A stretch of 45,702 bases of DNA from Gemmatimonadota bacterium (lineage in GTDB: Bacteria; Gemmatimonadota; Gemmatimonadetes; Gemmatimonadales; Gemmatimonadaceae): positions 1 through 45,702 of the forward strand of contig PLLD01000029.1 of the NCBI GenBank assembly GCA_003141205.1, given 5' to 3'. Below, in pieces: positions 1 to 8,910 of this stretch. Below the pieces are notes generated by a model that was not told the origin of the DNA, did no database searches, and saw only the letters and a program-made list of their open reading frames with translations. The position numbers and the translations under genes were made by a program. Numbering within the stretch: the stretch's first letter is position 1; each line of letters starts with the position of its first letter.

Positions 1-113
1 GCAACGAGTTGCCAGTTCCGCTTCCCGCGGGCGAGGTCACCGAACGCGTTCGCGAGCTCCGTCCGCGCGGCGATGAGTCGGTTATCCGCGACATGCGAGG
101 GGGGCGCCGACAC
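1..113 (-). CDS. trbF: TrbF-like T4SS protein, N-terminal part only (runs off the window edge)
   Basis: Not in the ORF list. GTG at 113 overlaps the trbL stop region; translation MSAPPSHVADNRLIAARTELANAFGDLARGKRNWQLVA.. resembles TrbF N-termini, and the position after trbL fits trbBCDEJLF order. Confidence 0.65.
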   Translation of the reverse strand, partial: MSAPPSHVADNRLIAARTELANAFGDLARGKRNWQLV

Positions 114-114
114 G

Positions 115-1062
115 TCAGCTCAGCCTTTGCAGAGCGGTGGAGAGCCCCAGGCTCGTATGGCTCATCAGCGCCGACGACAGATCCTTCGGCACGCGCACCG
201 CGATGTACGCGAAGGCGACGACCGTCCCGACGAAGCGGAAAAGCGCCGCTCCCGCCCCCAACAAGTTTGTCGCGGCTACGTAGGGCTGGATGGCGTTCGT
301 CGTGACATCGATACCGACGGCCGTGATCAGATACAGCAGAAAAGCGCGCGCCCCCAGCCGGAAAACGTGCGCGATCAGATGCTCGGCGTACGCCGCGGTC
401 CAGCGCGAGGCCGCGAAGGCCAGGAACAGGACCCCTCCCCCGATGATCGTCACGTAGCTATCGACCATGACGAGGAGGAGCTGGAGCGCGACGACGAGAT
501 AGCTGGCAAACACGACGACCACCGCGAAGACACAAAATGGCGTCAGCAAGGGGACGGCGGAGAACGCCGAGCGTATCATCTGGAGTGCCAGCGTCCAGGC
601 GATCTGCGCCCCCAGGCCGAGGATTCCGTTCGGGGTGAGCACGCCGCGCCCCGCGACCTGTTGCCCGGCGGCGACGAAGCCGTCGAAGATCGGCGGCACC
701 CATGTGTTGAACGCGGTAAGCAGCGTGAGGAGAAAGGCAATCAGGGTAAACTTGAGCAGGAACTTCGCGGCCAGATCGTCGAGAGATTCCCGTTTCACCG
801 CCCAAACAAGGCCGGACACGCAAAACTCGAGTGCGGCGAGGAGCATGAAGGTGCGCTGGGCGATCGGGAGGAGGCGCGCCTGCCATCCGGTTGCCGCGGT
901 CCGGAACGCATCTGCCATTCCGTCGAGCCCGGGCGGGAGCGGCGCGGCCACCTGACCCAGGGCCGTAGCTGCGATGACGCACCCACATGCGAAGGCAATG
1001 GCGCCCGCCGCGGCGACCCGCGTGATCCGAACGCAGGAAGGCGCAAACGGGCGGAGATTCAC
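115..1062 (-). CDS. trbL: TrbL/VirB6-like conjugal transfer membrane protein
   Basis: 315 aa with many hydrophobic segments; directly follows trbJ with a 4-nt overlap. Confidence 0.85.
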   Translation of the reverse strand: MNLRPFAPSCVRITRVAAAGAIAFACGCVIAATALGQVAAPLPPGLDGMADAFRTAATGWQARLLPIAQRTFMLLAALEFCVSGLVWAVKRESLDDLAAKFLLKFTLIAFLLTLLTAFNTWVPPIFDGFVAAGQQVAGRGVLTPNGILGLGAQIAWTLALQMIRSAFSAVPLLTPFCVFAVVVVFASYLVVALQLLLVMVDSYVTIIGGGVLFLAFAASRWTAAYAEHLIAHVFRLGARAFLLYLITAVGIDVTTNAIQPYVAATNLLGAGAALFRFVGTVVAFAYIAVRVPKDLSSALMSHTSLGLSTALQRLS

Positions 1063-1781
1063 GGTTGCAGACTCAGCGTCACTGCGGCCGCCGGCACGGC
1101 CGGGGCCGCGAGGGTCGTCAGGAGCGCACGGACGGTCGTGTCCCGCTGGGCCTCGCGCGCAATCTGATCGGCGTAGTACACGGCCTGGAGATTTGTCTGT
1201 AGCATCGCGGCCTGGCGCAGGAGCATGAGCTCTTCCGCCGAGTACACCGCGGCGGTGTTCTGCAGCTCGAGCGCTTGTTGTTGTCCCAGGAGGCCGCTGT
1301 TCGTTCGCTTCATCTGCGCGATCGCCGCCTCACCGGGCGCGATGGCCTGCTGCTGTCGATTGGTCGCGACCACAGCCGCCTGCAGCACGTTCAGCGTGGC
1401 CTCGGCCTGCGCCTCCTGCACGGGCACCCACGGCTGCCCGATCTGTGAGGGGGTGAAGTAGGTCTGAAAGGTTCCGCCGACATCCGGGTTGGCGTACCCG
1501 AGCGATTGGGGCTGTCCGAGCAGCGCGCTCACCTGGTCGAGCAGCAGCTCCGCGTTCCGTGCCGGGAATCCGCGGAGATGCTCCATGTCCTGCAGCTGTG
1601 CTTCCAGCTGCTGAACCTGCATCGCCACCTGATAGATTTGCTTGGCGTACTCCACGACATTGTACGAGAGGTTCCAGGGATCCTCGACGATGATCTGTGC
1701 GCGCACATCGGGCGCAGAGCACGGGCACGCAATCGCCACCGCGGCAACCCAATAGATGCGTCCGCGACACCCGGGCGACAT
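1059..1781 (-). CDS. trbJ: TrbJ/VirB5-like protein
   Basis: 240 aa, signal peptide, coiled-coil Q-rich body (VEYAKQIYQVAMQVQQLEAQLQDMEHLRG). Confidence 0.85.
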   Translation of the reverse strand: MSPGCRGRIYWVAAVAIACPCSAPDVRAQIIVEDPWNLSYNVVEYAKQIYQVAMQVQQLEAQLQDMEHLRGFPARNAELLLDQVSALLGQPQSLGYANPDVGGTFQTYFTPSQIGQPWVPVQEAQAEATLNVLQAAVVATNRQQQAIAPGEAAIAQMKRTNSGLLGQQQALELQNTAAVYSAEELMLLRQAAMLQTNLQAVYYADQIAREAQRDTTVRALLTTLAAPAVPAAAVTLSLQP

Positions 1782-1784
1782 CGG

Positions 1785-4373
1785 TCAGGCCGCCCGCGAG
1801 ACGGGGGCATGATCGGCATCCATTCTCGACCGAATGGCTCGGAGCTCGGATGCCCATTGGGACTGGCCGCGCGCCTCGAGCCACACCGCTGCCCAATCGC
1901 GCCCATGGCGATCCATCAGCGGTTCGATCGAGCGTCGCATCTCCTCGATTGTCTGCCCCGCGGGTGTGCTGAGGAATGCAAGAGCGACGGGCCCCAGCCC
2001 AAGCTCGAACAGGCGGCTGCCGCGCGGGGATTTCACGTAGTAATGGCGCTTCGGGGTCGCCGTCGCGATTGTCGCGACCTCTCGTTCGTTGAGACCCAAA
2101 TCGTGGTACAGCTCTGCCGTCGCTGGCGCGCGGGCATCCGGATTGGGGAGGTAAAATCGCGTCGGGCACGATTCGATCACCGTGTGCCGGTGCGGAAGTT
2201 GGGCCAGCTGGGCCGGCGTCTGCGTCGCCAGGACTACCGCCGCGTTGCGTTTGCGCAGGCCCAGAAGCCATTGATTGATGCGCGGACCAAAGACCGAGTG
2301 CGCCAGCGCGATCCACGCTTCATCGATCGCGATCAATGTCGGCCGGCCATCGAGTCGCTGCTCGATTCGATGAAACAGATAGAGCAGGACGGGGACGACG
2401 ATCTTCTCGTCCAGCGCGAGCAGATGCCGCATCTCGAAGACGGCGAATGCGCTGTCGCCAAGGTCATCCGCGGTGGAATCGAGAAGTTGACCGTAGGGAC
2501 CGATCAGAGTGTAGGGGCGCAGGGCGGCGATGAGCTCGGCGTGCTGGAGTTGCGCCGACAGCTCCGTGAGTGTCCGATGCCCCCGATCGTTCTGGCTGAG
2601 GAGCTCCACCGCACGGTCGATGCGCGCGCGATGTGGGGGGGTAATTGCGACCCCTTGTATCGTCGCGAGGGTTTCGAGCCACTCGACCGCCCAGAGTCGA
2701 TCGATGGGATCATCGACGCGCGACAACGGTTGAAAGCGCAGGACGTCGGCTCGGCCGGCGGCAAGGTCGTAATGCGAGGCCCCGCACGCTTCGGCCAGCG
2801 CCCACAGGGAGTACCCGACATCGAAGATGAAAACCTGGGAGCGGGGATACCGCCGAAACTGCGCGGCCGTGAGTCCGAGGAGTGTGCTTTTCCCGGAGCC
2901 GGTCTTTCCCAGCACCAGGGCGTGACCAACATCCGAGTCGTGCAGGTTGACGCGAAAGGGCGTTGCGCTCGCCGAGGCAGCCCAGAGCAGGGGGGGACTC
3001 CCCGGAGGAAAGAGGGGCGACGGATTCACCGCGAGCCCGGGCCAGATGCTCGTGATCGGAAGCAGGTCCGCGACGTTCCGCGTGTGCAGCAGCGGCCGGC
3101 GCAGGTTGGGGTACCCGTGACCCGGTAGCGTTCCCAGGTAGGCATCGAGGGCGTTTACGCTCTCAATGCGCCCTGTAAACCCCGCATCATTGAGAGCTTT
3201 GAGAATCTCCGCGGCGGCCGCGTTCGCGCGCACCGGGTCGGCGTCCATGACGATCGCGACCTGCGTGTACAGACAAAAGCGTACGGAACCCGAGGCGTTG
3301 GCGGTGACCGCTTCCCCGGCGTCTTGAGCCATCTGGCGCGCGTCGTGATCCAGAAACAGCTCATCATCGCGCCCCCGCCCGCTGGCGTCCCGTCCGGCCG
3401 CCAGGTCCTGCACCCACGCCGCGGCGCCCTTCCGTTTCTTATACCACGTGAGTTGATGCCGGCGGATCAGTCGTGCAGCCGTATGCATGCCGACCGGAAT
3501 GACGCGATTGCTCCAGCGAAACGCGCACCGGAGCCCATTGAGCACGTCGAGGCCACCCGATGTCGACGCATGTGGATATCCCTGAATGGCGACAGCGCGG
3601 ATCGTGTGCTCGCCGATCCGCGGCTCGAATCCGCCGAGGAGCTCTCGATCGGCAAGAATCAGATTGAGGTACGATCCGTGTTCGGGCGCACGCACCGGAT
3701 GCGGGAGGCCCGTCAGACATTCGTGCAAATAGGACAGCAACGCATCCGATCCAAGTCGTGCGAAGCGGAGACGCTTGCCGAGTCGCGACTCGAGCGTATC
3801 CAGAGTGGCCAGAAAATCGCCGAGTAAGCGGTCCCATGCGCCCGACGGCGAGTCGCTGGAGGCGTGACGGCGCGATCGGTTGTCTCCGTCCTGGACGAAG
3901 AACCGCGTGAGACGGGTGAAGGCCTCCGCGGGGGGGAGATGCGTTACGGTCCAGAAATAGTCGGTCTCAAACGATTGACTGGCGCGCATGCGATAGGCTG
4001 CACGCCGCTCTGCATCGATCAGTTGGGTAACGGGATCCGGAAAAGAATCCGCGGCATATGCCGCCGCCGGCCGACGCACCGCATCGATATGAAACATCCA
4101 GTCGTCGCCGAATGGCAGCAGCGCATCGTTGACCTGATGCGTGAGCGCGTCGAGTTCCGCCGCGGTGGCGGCATGGAGATCGGGACCGGCATACCGAAAT
4201 GCGGCCAGGAGACTGCCGTCCTTCTGAAGGACGACACCGTCGTCGACCAGAAATCCCCAGCTCAGCAAATCGGCGAGCCCGGCAGGGTGGCTCCGATCCT
4301 CTCGTCGCCGCGCGAGCATCTGCGAGAATCCAGCTCCGCCAGCTACGCCGACGGCAAAGGACAGAGGGTGCAT
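1785..4373 (-). CDS. trbE: TrbE/VirB4-like T4SS ATPase
   Basis: 862 aa; Walker A VLGKTGSGKSTLLGL, Walker B LIAIDEAW. Confidence 0.93.
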   Translation of the reverse strand: MHPLSFAVGVAGGAGFSQMLARRREDRSHPAGLADLLSWGFLVDDGVVLQKDGSLLAAFRYAGPDLHAATAAELDALTHQVNDALLPFGDDWMFHIDAVRRPAAAYAADSFPDPVTQLIDAERRAAYRMRASQSFETDYFWTVTHLPPAEAFTRLTRFFVQDGDNRSRRHASSDSPSGAWDRLLGDFLATLDTLESRLGKRLRFARLGSDALLSYLHECLTGLPHPVRAPEHGSYLNLILADRELLGGFEPRIGEHTIRAVAIQGYPHASTSGGLDVLNGLRCAFRWSNRVIPVGMHTAARLIRRHQLTWYKKRKGAAAWVQDLAAGRDASGRGRDDELFLDHDARQMAQDAGEAVTANASGSVRFCLYTQVAIVMDADPVRANAAAAEILKALNDAGFTGRIESVNALDAYLGTLPGHGYPNLRRPLLHTRNVADLLPITSIWPGLAVNPSPLFPPGSPPLLWAASASATPFRVNLHDSDVGHALVLGKTGSGKSTLLGLTAAQFRRYPRSQVFIFDVGYSLWALAEACGASHYDLAAGRADVLRFQPLSRVDDPIDRLWAVEWLETLATIQGVAITPPHRARIDRAVELLSQNDRGHRTLTELSAQLQHAELIAALRPYTLIGPYGQLLDSTADDLGDSAFAVFEMRHLLALDEKIVVPVLLYLFHRIEQRLDGRPTLIAIDEAWIALAHSVFGPRINQWLLGLRKRNAAVVLATQTPAQLAQLPHRHTVIESCPTRFYLPNPDARAPATAELYHDLGLNEREVATIATATPKRHYYVKSPRGSRLFELGLGPVALAFLSTPAGQTIEEMRRSIEPLMDRHGRDWAAVWLEARGQSQWASELRAIRSRMDADHAPVSRAA

Positions 4374-4386
4374 CAGCCGGTTCTCG

Positions 4387-4722
4387 TCAGCGCGAGCGCG
4401 CGAAGGGGATGGAGGGACGCACCGCGGCGATGGATCCCCGGAAGCCCGCGTGAGGGGTGTAGAAATCGCGCGCCACGAGGCTTCGGAGGTAGAGTTGCGA
4501 CATCTGCGGGTCCTGGGTTGCGACCCACACCATGACGCCGTGAACGACGATGAGATAGAACGCAGCGAGCACGATCGTCGCGACCTGAAAACCGACGCCG
4601 AACAACAGCGCTCCTGCGCTCAACACCTCGAGAATTGCCGCGGCGGGCTCGGCGCCGGCGAGGAGAATCGGGCGCACGAGCGATTGGTAAATGGGATGCG
4701 TGTCGGCCGTCGCGAGTGTCAT
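4387..4722 (-). CDS. trbD: TrbD/VirB3-like protein
   Basis: 111 aa, N-terminal HPIYQSLVRPILLAGAEP typical of VirB3/TrbD; between trbC and trbE. Confidence 0.85.
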   Translation of the reverse strand: MTLATADTHPIYQSLVRPILLAGAEPAAAILEVLSAGALLFGVGFQVATIVLAAFYLIVVHGVMVWVATQDPQMSQLYLRSLVARDFYTPHAGFRGSIAAVRPSIPFARSR

Positions 4723-5024
4723 ACGACCGCCCCCACGAACGCGAGCGCCGTGACGATATTCGCCGCGCCGATCGCGATCGCCGCGCCAACGATCACCTGC
4801 CCGAACCGACGAGCCCCTTCTTCCGACCGGCTGAAAGCCCAGATCGCGCCGCCGATGACGAACCCCAGACCCGCTAGGACACGCGCCGTCGGACCAGACA
4901 GATTATCCAGCAGCTGCTGGAGCGGCCCTGTCCACGGCATATCGGTGCCGCCGGCCGCGGCCGCTCGAGCAACAGAGGGCAGCAGGATGAGGATCCCGTA
5001 GTAGCGAAGGTGTCTCACGCCCAC
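4719..5024 (-). CDS. trbC: TrbC/VirB2-like pilin
   Basis: 101 aa, signal peptide plus two hydrophobic helices; adjacent to trbB. Confidence 0.85.
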   Translation of the reverse strand: MGVRHLRYYGILILLPSVARAAAAGGTDMPWTGPLQQLLDNLSGPTARVLAGLGFVIGGAIWAFSRSEEGARRFGQVIVGAAIAIGAANIVTALAFVGAVV

Positions 5025-6028
5025 TCGCCCTCGATGTTCAGGTGAACCAGTGCGGCGCGACCGTCCCTATCCAGCCCGCGCACGCGCGCCAGATCCGCGA
5101 CTCGGCGCCGACGGTTCCCTCCTTCCATCACCGCCACGAGGTGGATGGACTCCGCGATGAGGGGCATCTGGCTCGGGATGTTGTTGCGCTGGGCGAGACG
5201 ATCGAGACGCAGCAGCGCCCCCTCCGCGGTCGTCGCGTGGCACGTCCCGATCCCGCCGGGGTGGCCGGTCGCCCACGCATCGAGCAGATCGAGTGCTTCC
5301 GCGCCGCGTACTTCGCCGACCACGATCCGGTTCGGGGATGTCCGCATCGTCGAGCGGACGAGATCCGCGAGGGAGAAGGCCGGCCCCGTTCGGAGCGCCA
5401 GATGGTCCCGCGCCGAGCACTGGAGCTCGACCGTGTCCTCCAGAACGACGATGCGCTCCTCCGGAAAGCGATCCGTAATCTCCCGCACGAGCGCGTTCGC
5501 AAGGGTCGTCTTGCCACTGTTCGTTCCGCCTGCGATGAGGATGTTCTCATGGGCGGCGACCGCCGCGGCGAGGGCACTCCGCTGCCGCGACGTCAGGATC
5601 CCCGCCGCGCAGTAGTCGTCGAGCGTGAAGACCGTGGCGGGAGGCTTCCGGATGTTGAACGCGGGCCCGATCGTCGCCGGTGAAATGAATCCTTGAAGGC
5701 GGCTGCCACGAAAGCGGGCGACCGGAAGTTCCGCCTGGAGACTTGGCGACGACGCGGTCAGCGTTGCATTGAGGCTCGCCGCCGCTGCGTTGAGGAACAT
5801 CTCCACGCGGTGCGCATCGAGCGTGTGCCCGGTCGATACGCGCCCCCGGCTTCGCGTATCGGTCCGAACGATCCCATCGTGCGGATTGAGATAGATCTCG
5901 GTAACATCATCATCGTCAATGGCCGCCATGACCTCGCGGCCGAGAAACCGCGCCATCATCTCGGCGTAGCTGTCCGAGGCGACCGCGGCGGCAGATGCGG
6001 GGCGAAGTTTCGCGGGGACCGGTGGCAT
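5015..6028 (-). CDS. trbB: TrbB/VirB11-like secretion ATPase
   Basis: 337 aa; Walker A IAGGTNSGKTTLANAL, EDTVELQ, GEVRGAEALDLLDAWATGHPGGIGTCHA. Confidence 0.93.
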   Translation of the reverse strand: MPPVPAKLRPASAAAVASDSYAEMMARFLGREVMAAIDDDDVTEIYLNPHDGIVRTDTRSRGRVSTGHTLDAHRVEMFLNAAAASLNATLTASSPSLQAELPVARFRGSRLQGFISPATIGPAFNIRKPPATVFTLDDYCAAGILTSRQRSALAAAVAAHENILIAGGTNSGKTTLANALVREITDRFPEERIVVLEDTVELQCSARDHLALRTGPAFSLADLVRSTMRTSPNRIVVGEVRGAEALDLLDAWATGHPGGIGTCHATTAEGALLRLDRLAQRNNIPSQMPLIAESIHLVAVMEGGNRRRRVADLARVRGLDRDGRAALVHLNIEGEWA

Positions 6029-6098
6029 GGGATCCCCAGTACGTTTGAACGGCGGAAAACATCACATCGGCTGTGTCGCGCGCACTCAGGAGGGACTT

Positions 6099-7367
6099 GT
6101 GGCCGTTTCGGAGCTGCTTGCATCGTCCGCTAGCCGCAGCGCGACCAGCGCCGCCCCCCCGCCTCGCGCCCGGCTGGATGCCATCGACCTCCTCCGCGGC
6201 ATCGTCATGGTCATCATGGTCGTCGACCATACCCGCGACTTCGCCTTCGCCAGCACCCTCCACTTCTCCCCCACCGATCTCACGCAGACCACACCCGCGA
6301 TCTTCTTCACTCGCTGGATCACCCACTTCTGCGCCCCAATCTTCGTCTTCCTCGCCGGAACTGGGGCCCACCTCCAGCGCCTGCGCGGCCGCACCGCCCC
6401 CGAGCTCTCCCGGTTCCTCCTTACCCGCGGGATCTGGCTCATCGTCCTCGAGTTCACCGTCGTCGGGTTCGGCATCCGCTTCGCATGGGACACCGCCTAC
6501 CCCGGCGTCGCCCAGGTGATCTGGGCGATCGGCTGCGGCATGATCATCCTCGCCGCGCTTGTCTACCTCCCTACCTGGGTCGTCGGCACGATCGGCGTCG
6601 CCACGATCGTCCTCCACAACACCCTCGATGTGTTCCCCACGTACGGTTGGCGCGGCCCCCCATCACCCTATCCCACGATGTGGCAGGGGATCTGGACGGT
6701 CCTCCACGGCGGCGCATTTCTCCCCCTCCCCCTCGGCCACCCCTTCCCCGTCATCGTCGTTCTATACGCCGTCATTCCCTGGGCCGGCGTCATGGCCGCC
6801 GGCTACGCCGCGGGCGCCGTATACGCGCTCGAGCCCGCCGCCCGCCGTCGCGTGCTTCTATGGATAGGGAGCGCTGCCACCGCTGCCTTCGTCGTCGTCC
6901 GCGCCATCAACAGCTACGGCGATCCATCCCCGTGGGCCCCCCAGCACTCGGCCGTTTTCACGGTGCTGTCCTTCCTCAATACCACGAAGTACCCGCCGTC
7001 GCTCGACTATCTGCTCATGACCCTCGGGCCCGCACTGCTAGCGCTGGCCGCGTTCGACCAGGTTCGGCCCATCAAGCTTCTCACGCCCCTGATCACATTC
7101 GGCCGCGTCCCCCTCTTCTTCTATCTGTTACAGTGGTACGTCGCGCATGGCATCACGATCGTGGCATCGCTACTGGCGCACAAGCCAGTGGACTATCTCG
7201 TCTGGCGCACGCTGCCCCCGCCTACGCCGGGCCCCGACGCGGGATTCAGCCTGAGCGCGACCTACCTTCTCTGGCTCCTCGCGATCGTTGTGCTCTACCC
7301 GCTCTGCGCGTGGTTCGCCGGGGTCAAGCGCCGCCACCGCGACTGGAGCTGGTTGAGCTACCTGTAG
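6099..7367 (+). CDS. DUF1624 / heparan-alpha-glucosaminide acetyltransferase-like membrane protein
   Basis: ORF opens at 6027, but GTG at 6099 has a strong SD (CAGGAGGGACTTGTG); LDAIDLLRGIVMVIMVVDHTRDF motif and multiple TM segments. Confidence 0.75.
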   Translation: MAVSELLASSASRSATSAAPPPRARLDAIDLLRGIVMVIMVVDHTRDFAFASTLHFSPTDLTQTTPAIFFTRWITHFCAPIFVFLAGTGAHLQRLRGRTAPELSRFLLTRGIWLIVLEFTVVGFGIRFAWDTAYPGVAQVIWAIGCGMIILAALVYLPTWVVGTIGVATIVLHNTLDVFPTYGWRGPPSPYPTMWQGIWTVLHGGAFLPLPLGHPFPVIVVLYAVIPWAGVMAAGYAAGAVYALEPAARRRVLLWIGSAATAAFVVVRAINSYGDPSPWAPQHSAVFTVLSFLNTTKYPPSLDYLLMTLGPALLALAAFDQVRPIKLLTPLITFGRVPLFFYLLQWYVAHGITIVASLLAHKPVDYLVWRTLPPPTPGPDAGFSLSATYLLWLLAIVVLYPLCAWFAGVKRRHRDWSWLSYL

Positions 7368-7386
7368 CGAGCTGGGCGCATGTCGA

Positions 7387-8910
7387 TCAGACGGCGTCGG
7401 CCAGCGCCGTGAAGCTGAAGTCCTCGATCATCATCGGCGGTACGATCATCGGCACTCGCGGCCAGCGCGCTCCCTGCCCCAGCGGCGGCCAGGCGAAGAA
7501 CGTCCGGAACTCCCTCGGCATCGGCGGCGTCTGCCCCATCGGCACCCGTTGCGGCACGCCGATCATCTTCACCTTGTTGAACACGAAGAACGGCGACTCG
7601 ATGAAGCGATAGTTCTGCACCGGGTGATCGATCTTCCCATCCTTGATGTGGAAGCACCCGTCGCGTGTCATCCCCGTCATCGTCCCCGTCTTGAAGTCCA
7701 CCACGGACACGTCCGAGAAACGATTGACGTAAATCCCGTCCGCGCAGGCGGCAATCATCTCTTCGATCGTCGCCGTGTGCGTCCCCGGCACCGGCTTGAG
7801 ATGCACCGAATAGGGCTGCTCGGTCGCCGTATTCCCCATCTTCAGCGAGTAGTAGATATTGTACGCCAGGTGCTGGAGAACCCCGCCCTCCACCCAGGTG
7901 CTGCTGGGGAGCGGCAAGCCCGCGATCCCGGTCCCATTGGGCTCGAAGAACGGCGCGAATCCCCCTGCCGGATCGGCCGGGTCCGACACCATCGTCAACT
8001 GCGGGTCGAAAACACGCAGTCCGATCTTGTTCTTCTTGCCCGTGTCCGAGTGAATCGAGAAAGGCGTCCGCCCATTGTCCGAATCGTACGCATCGAACAT
8101 TGGCGCCATCCGCCGCACCAACTGCGCCACCGCCGCAGGCCCCAGGATCGCCGTCCGGCGCCCCGGCTCGAGCGCCACCGGCCTGCGCCCCTTGTTGGCA
8201 AGATCGATCGCCCCCTGCACCACCGTGCGCGGCGTGATCGTGCTCCAGTCTCGGCTCGCCTGCCCCGACCACCCCGACGCCGTCCCGTCCGCCGTGCGCG
8301 CCGTCACCGTCAGTTCGCAGTCGGTCTCCCGCACCCACGCCGTCATCCCGGGCTGATACATGTACAGCGCCGACCGCGCCGTGAGTCCCACGGTTGCCGA
8401 GGCCACCAAGTCCGCTCCCTTGAACTGCTCCAGCACCTGCGCCGCGACCGCGCCCGGTGCCGCATCCATGGCCGCCACCGTGCCATCATGCCAGAGCGAA
8501 ACCGGCAGATACTCCTTCTTGTCGTACGTGTGGTACTTGGGATCGTCCGGGTCGTCCGGCTCCTCGTCCTCCGCCAGCGGCAGCGGCGTCGCGATCGCCG
8601 TCGCCTGCTCCACCACACGCCGCAGCGTCGCGTCGTCGCGCTGGTTCGTCCCGATCGTGACCGGCAGCCCGCTGCCGAACTTGGATTCGAACGAGACGCT
8701 GAGCTGATCGTCATCCGTGCTACCCAACACACGGCCATTGCCTACCGTGGCCGTGGCGCGCGCCGTGTGCTCGATAATGACTCCCTCCGAGCGCGAGCGC
8801 ACCATCCCAAGCAGCTTCTCCGCCAGCGCCGTTGCCTCCTCGCGCGTCAGAACCGGGCTCGCATCGGGGGCGGATAGCAGCGACAGCGGTCGCGATCGGC
8901 GGTCACTCAT
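7387..8910 (-). CDS. PmbA/TldE-like TldD-family protein
   Basis: 507 aa; TldD/PmbA-type C-terminus (GTMTGMTRDGCFHIKDGKIDHPVQNYRF); no HExxxH; no signal peptide seen. Confidence 0.85.
   Translation of the reverse strand: MSDRRSRPLSLLSAPDASPVLTREEATALAEKLLGMVRSRSEGVIIEHTARATATVGNGRVLGSTDDDQLSVSFESKFGSGLPVTIGTNQRDDATLRRVVEQATAIATPLPLAEDEEPDDPDDPKYHTYDKKEYLPVSLWHDGTVAAMDAAPGAVAAQVLEQFKGADLVASATVGLTARSALYMYQPGMTAWVRETDCELTVTARTADGTASGWSGQASRDWSTITPRTVVQGAIDLANKGRRPVALEPGRRTAILGPAAVAQLVRRMAPMFDAYDSDNGRTPFSIHSDTGKKNKIGLRVFDPQLTMVSDPADPAGGFAPFFEPNGTGIAGLPLPSSTWVEGGVLQHLAYNIYYSLKMGNTATEQPYSVHLKPVPGTHTATIEEMIAACADGIYVNRFSDVSVVDFKTGTMTGMTRDGCFHIKDGKIDHPVQNYRFIESPFFVFNKVKMIGVPQRVPMGQTPPMPREFRTFFAWPPLGQGARWPRVPMIVPPMMIEDFSFTALADAV

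Noticed and set aside
73-1167. Long plus-strand ORF antisense to trbL/trbJ, and similar long antisense ORFs throughout (e.g. 1506-3128, 13048-15102, 31050-32909)
   Set aside because: Arg/Asp/His-rich, low-complexity translations opposite clear protein families; typical antisense shadow ORFs of high-GC coding sequence.
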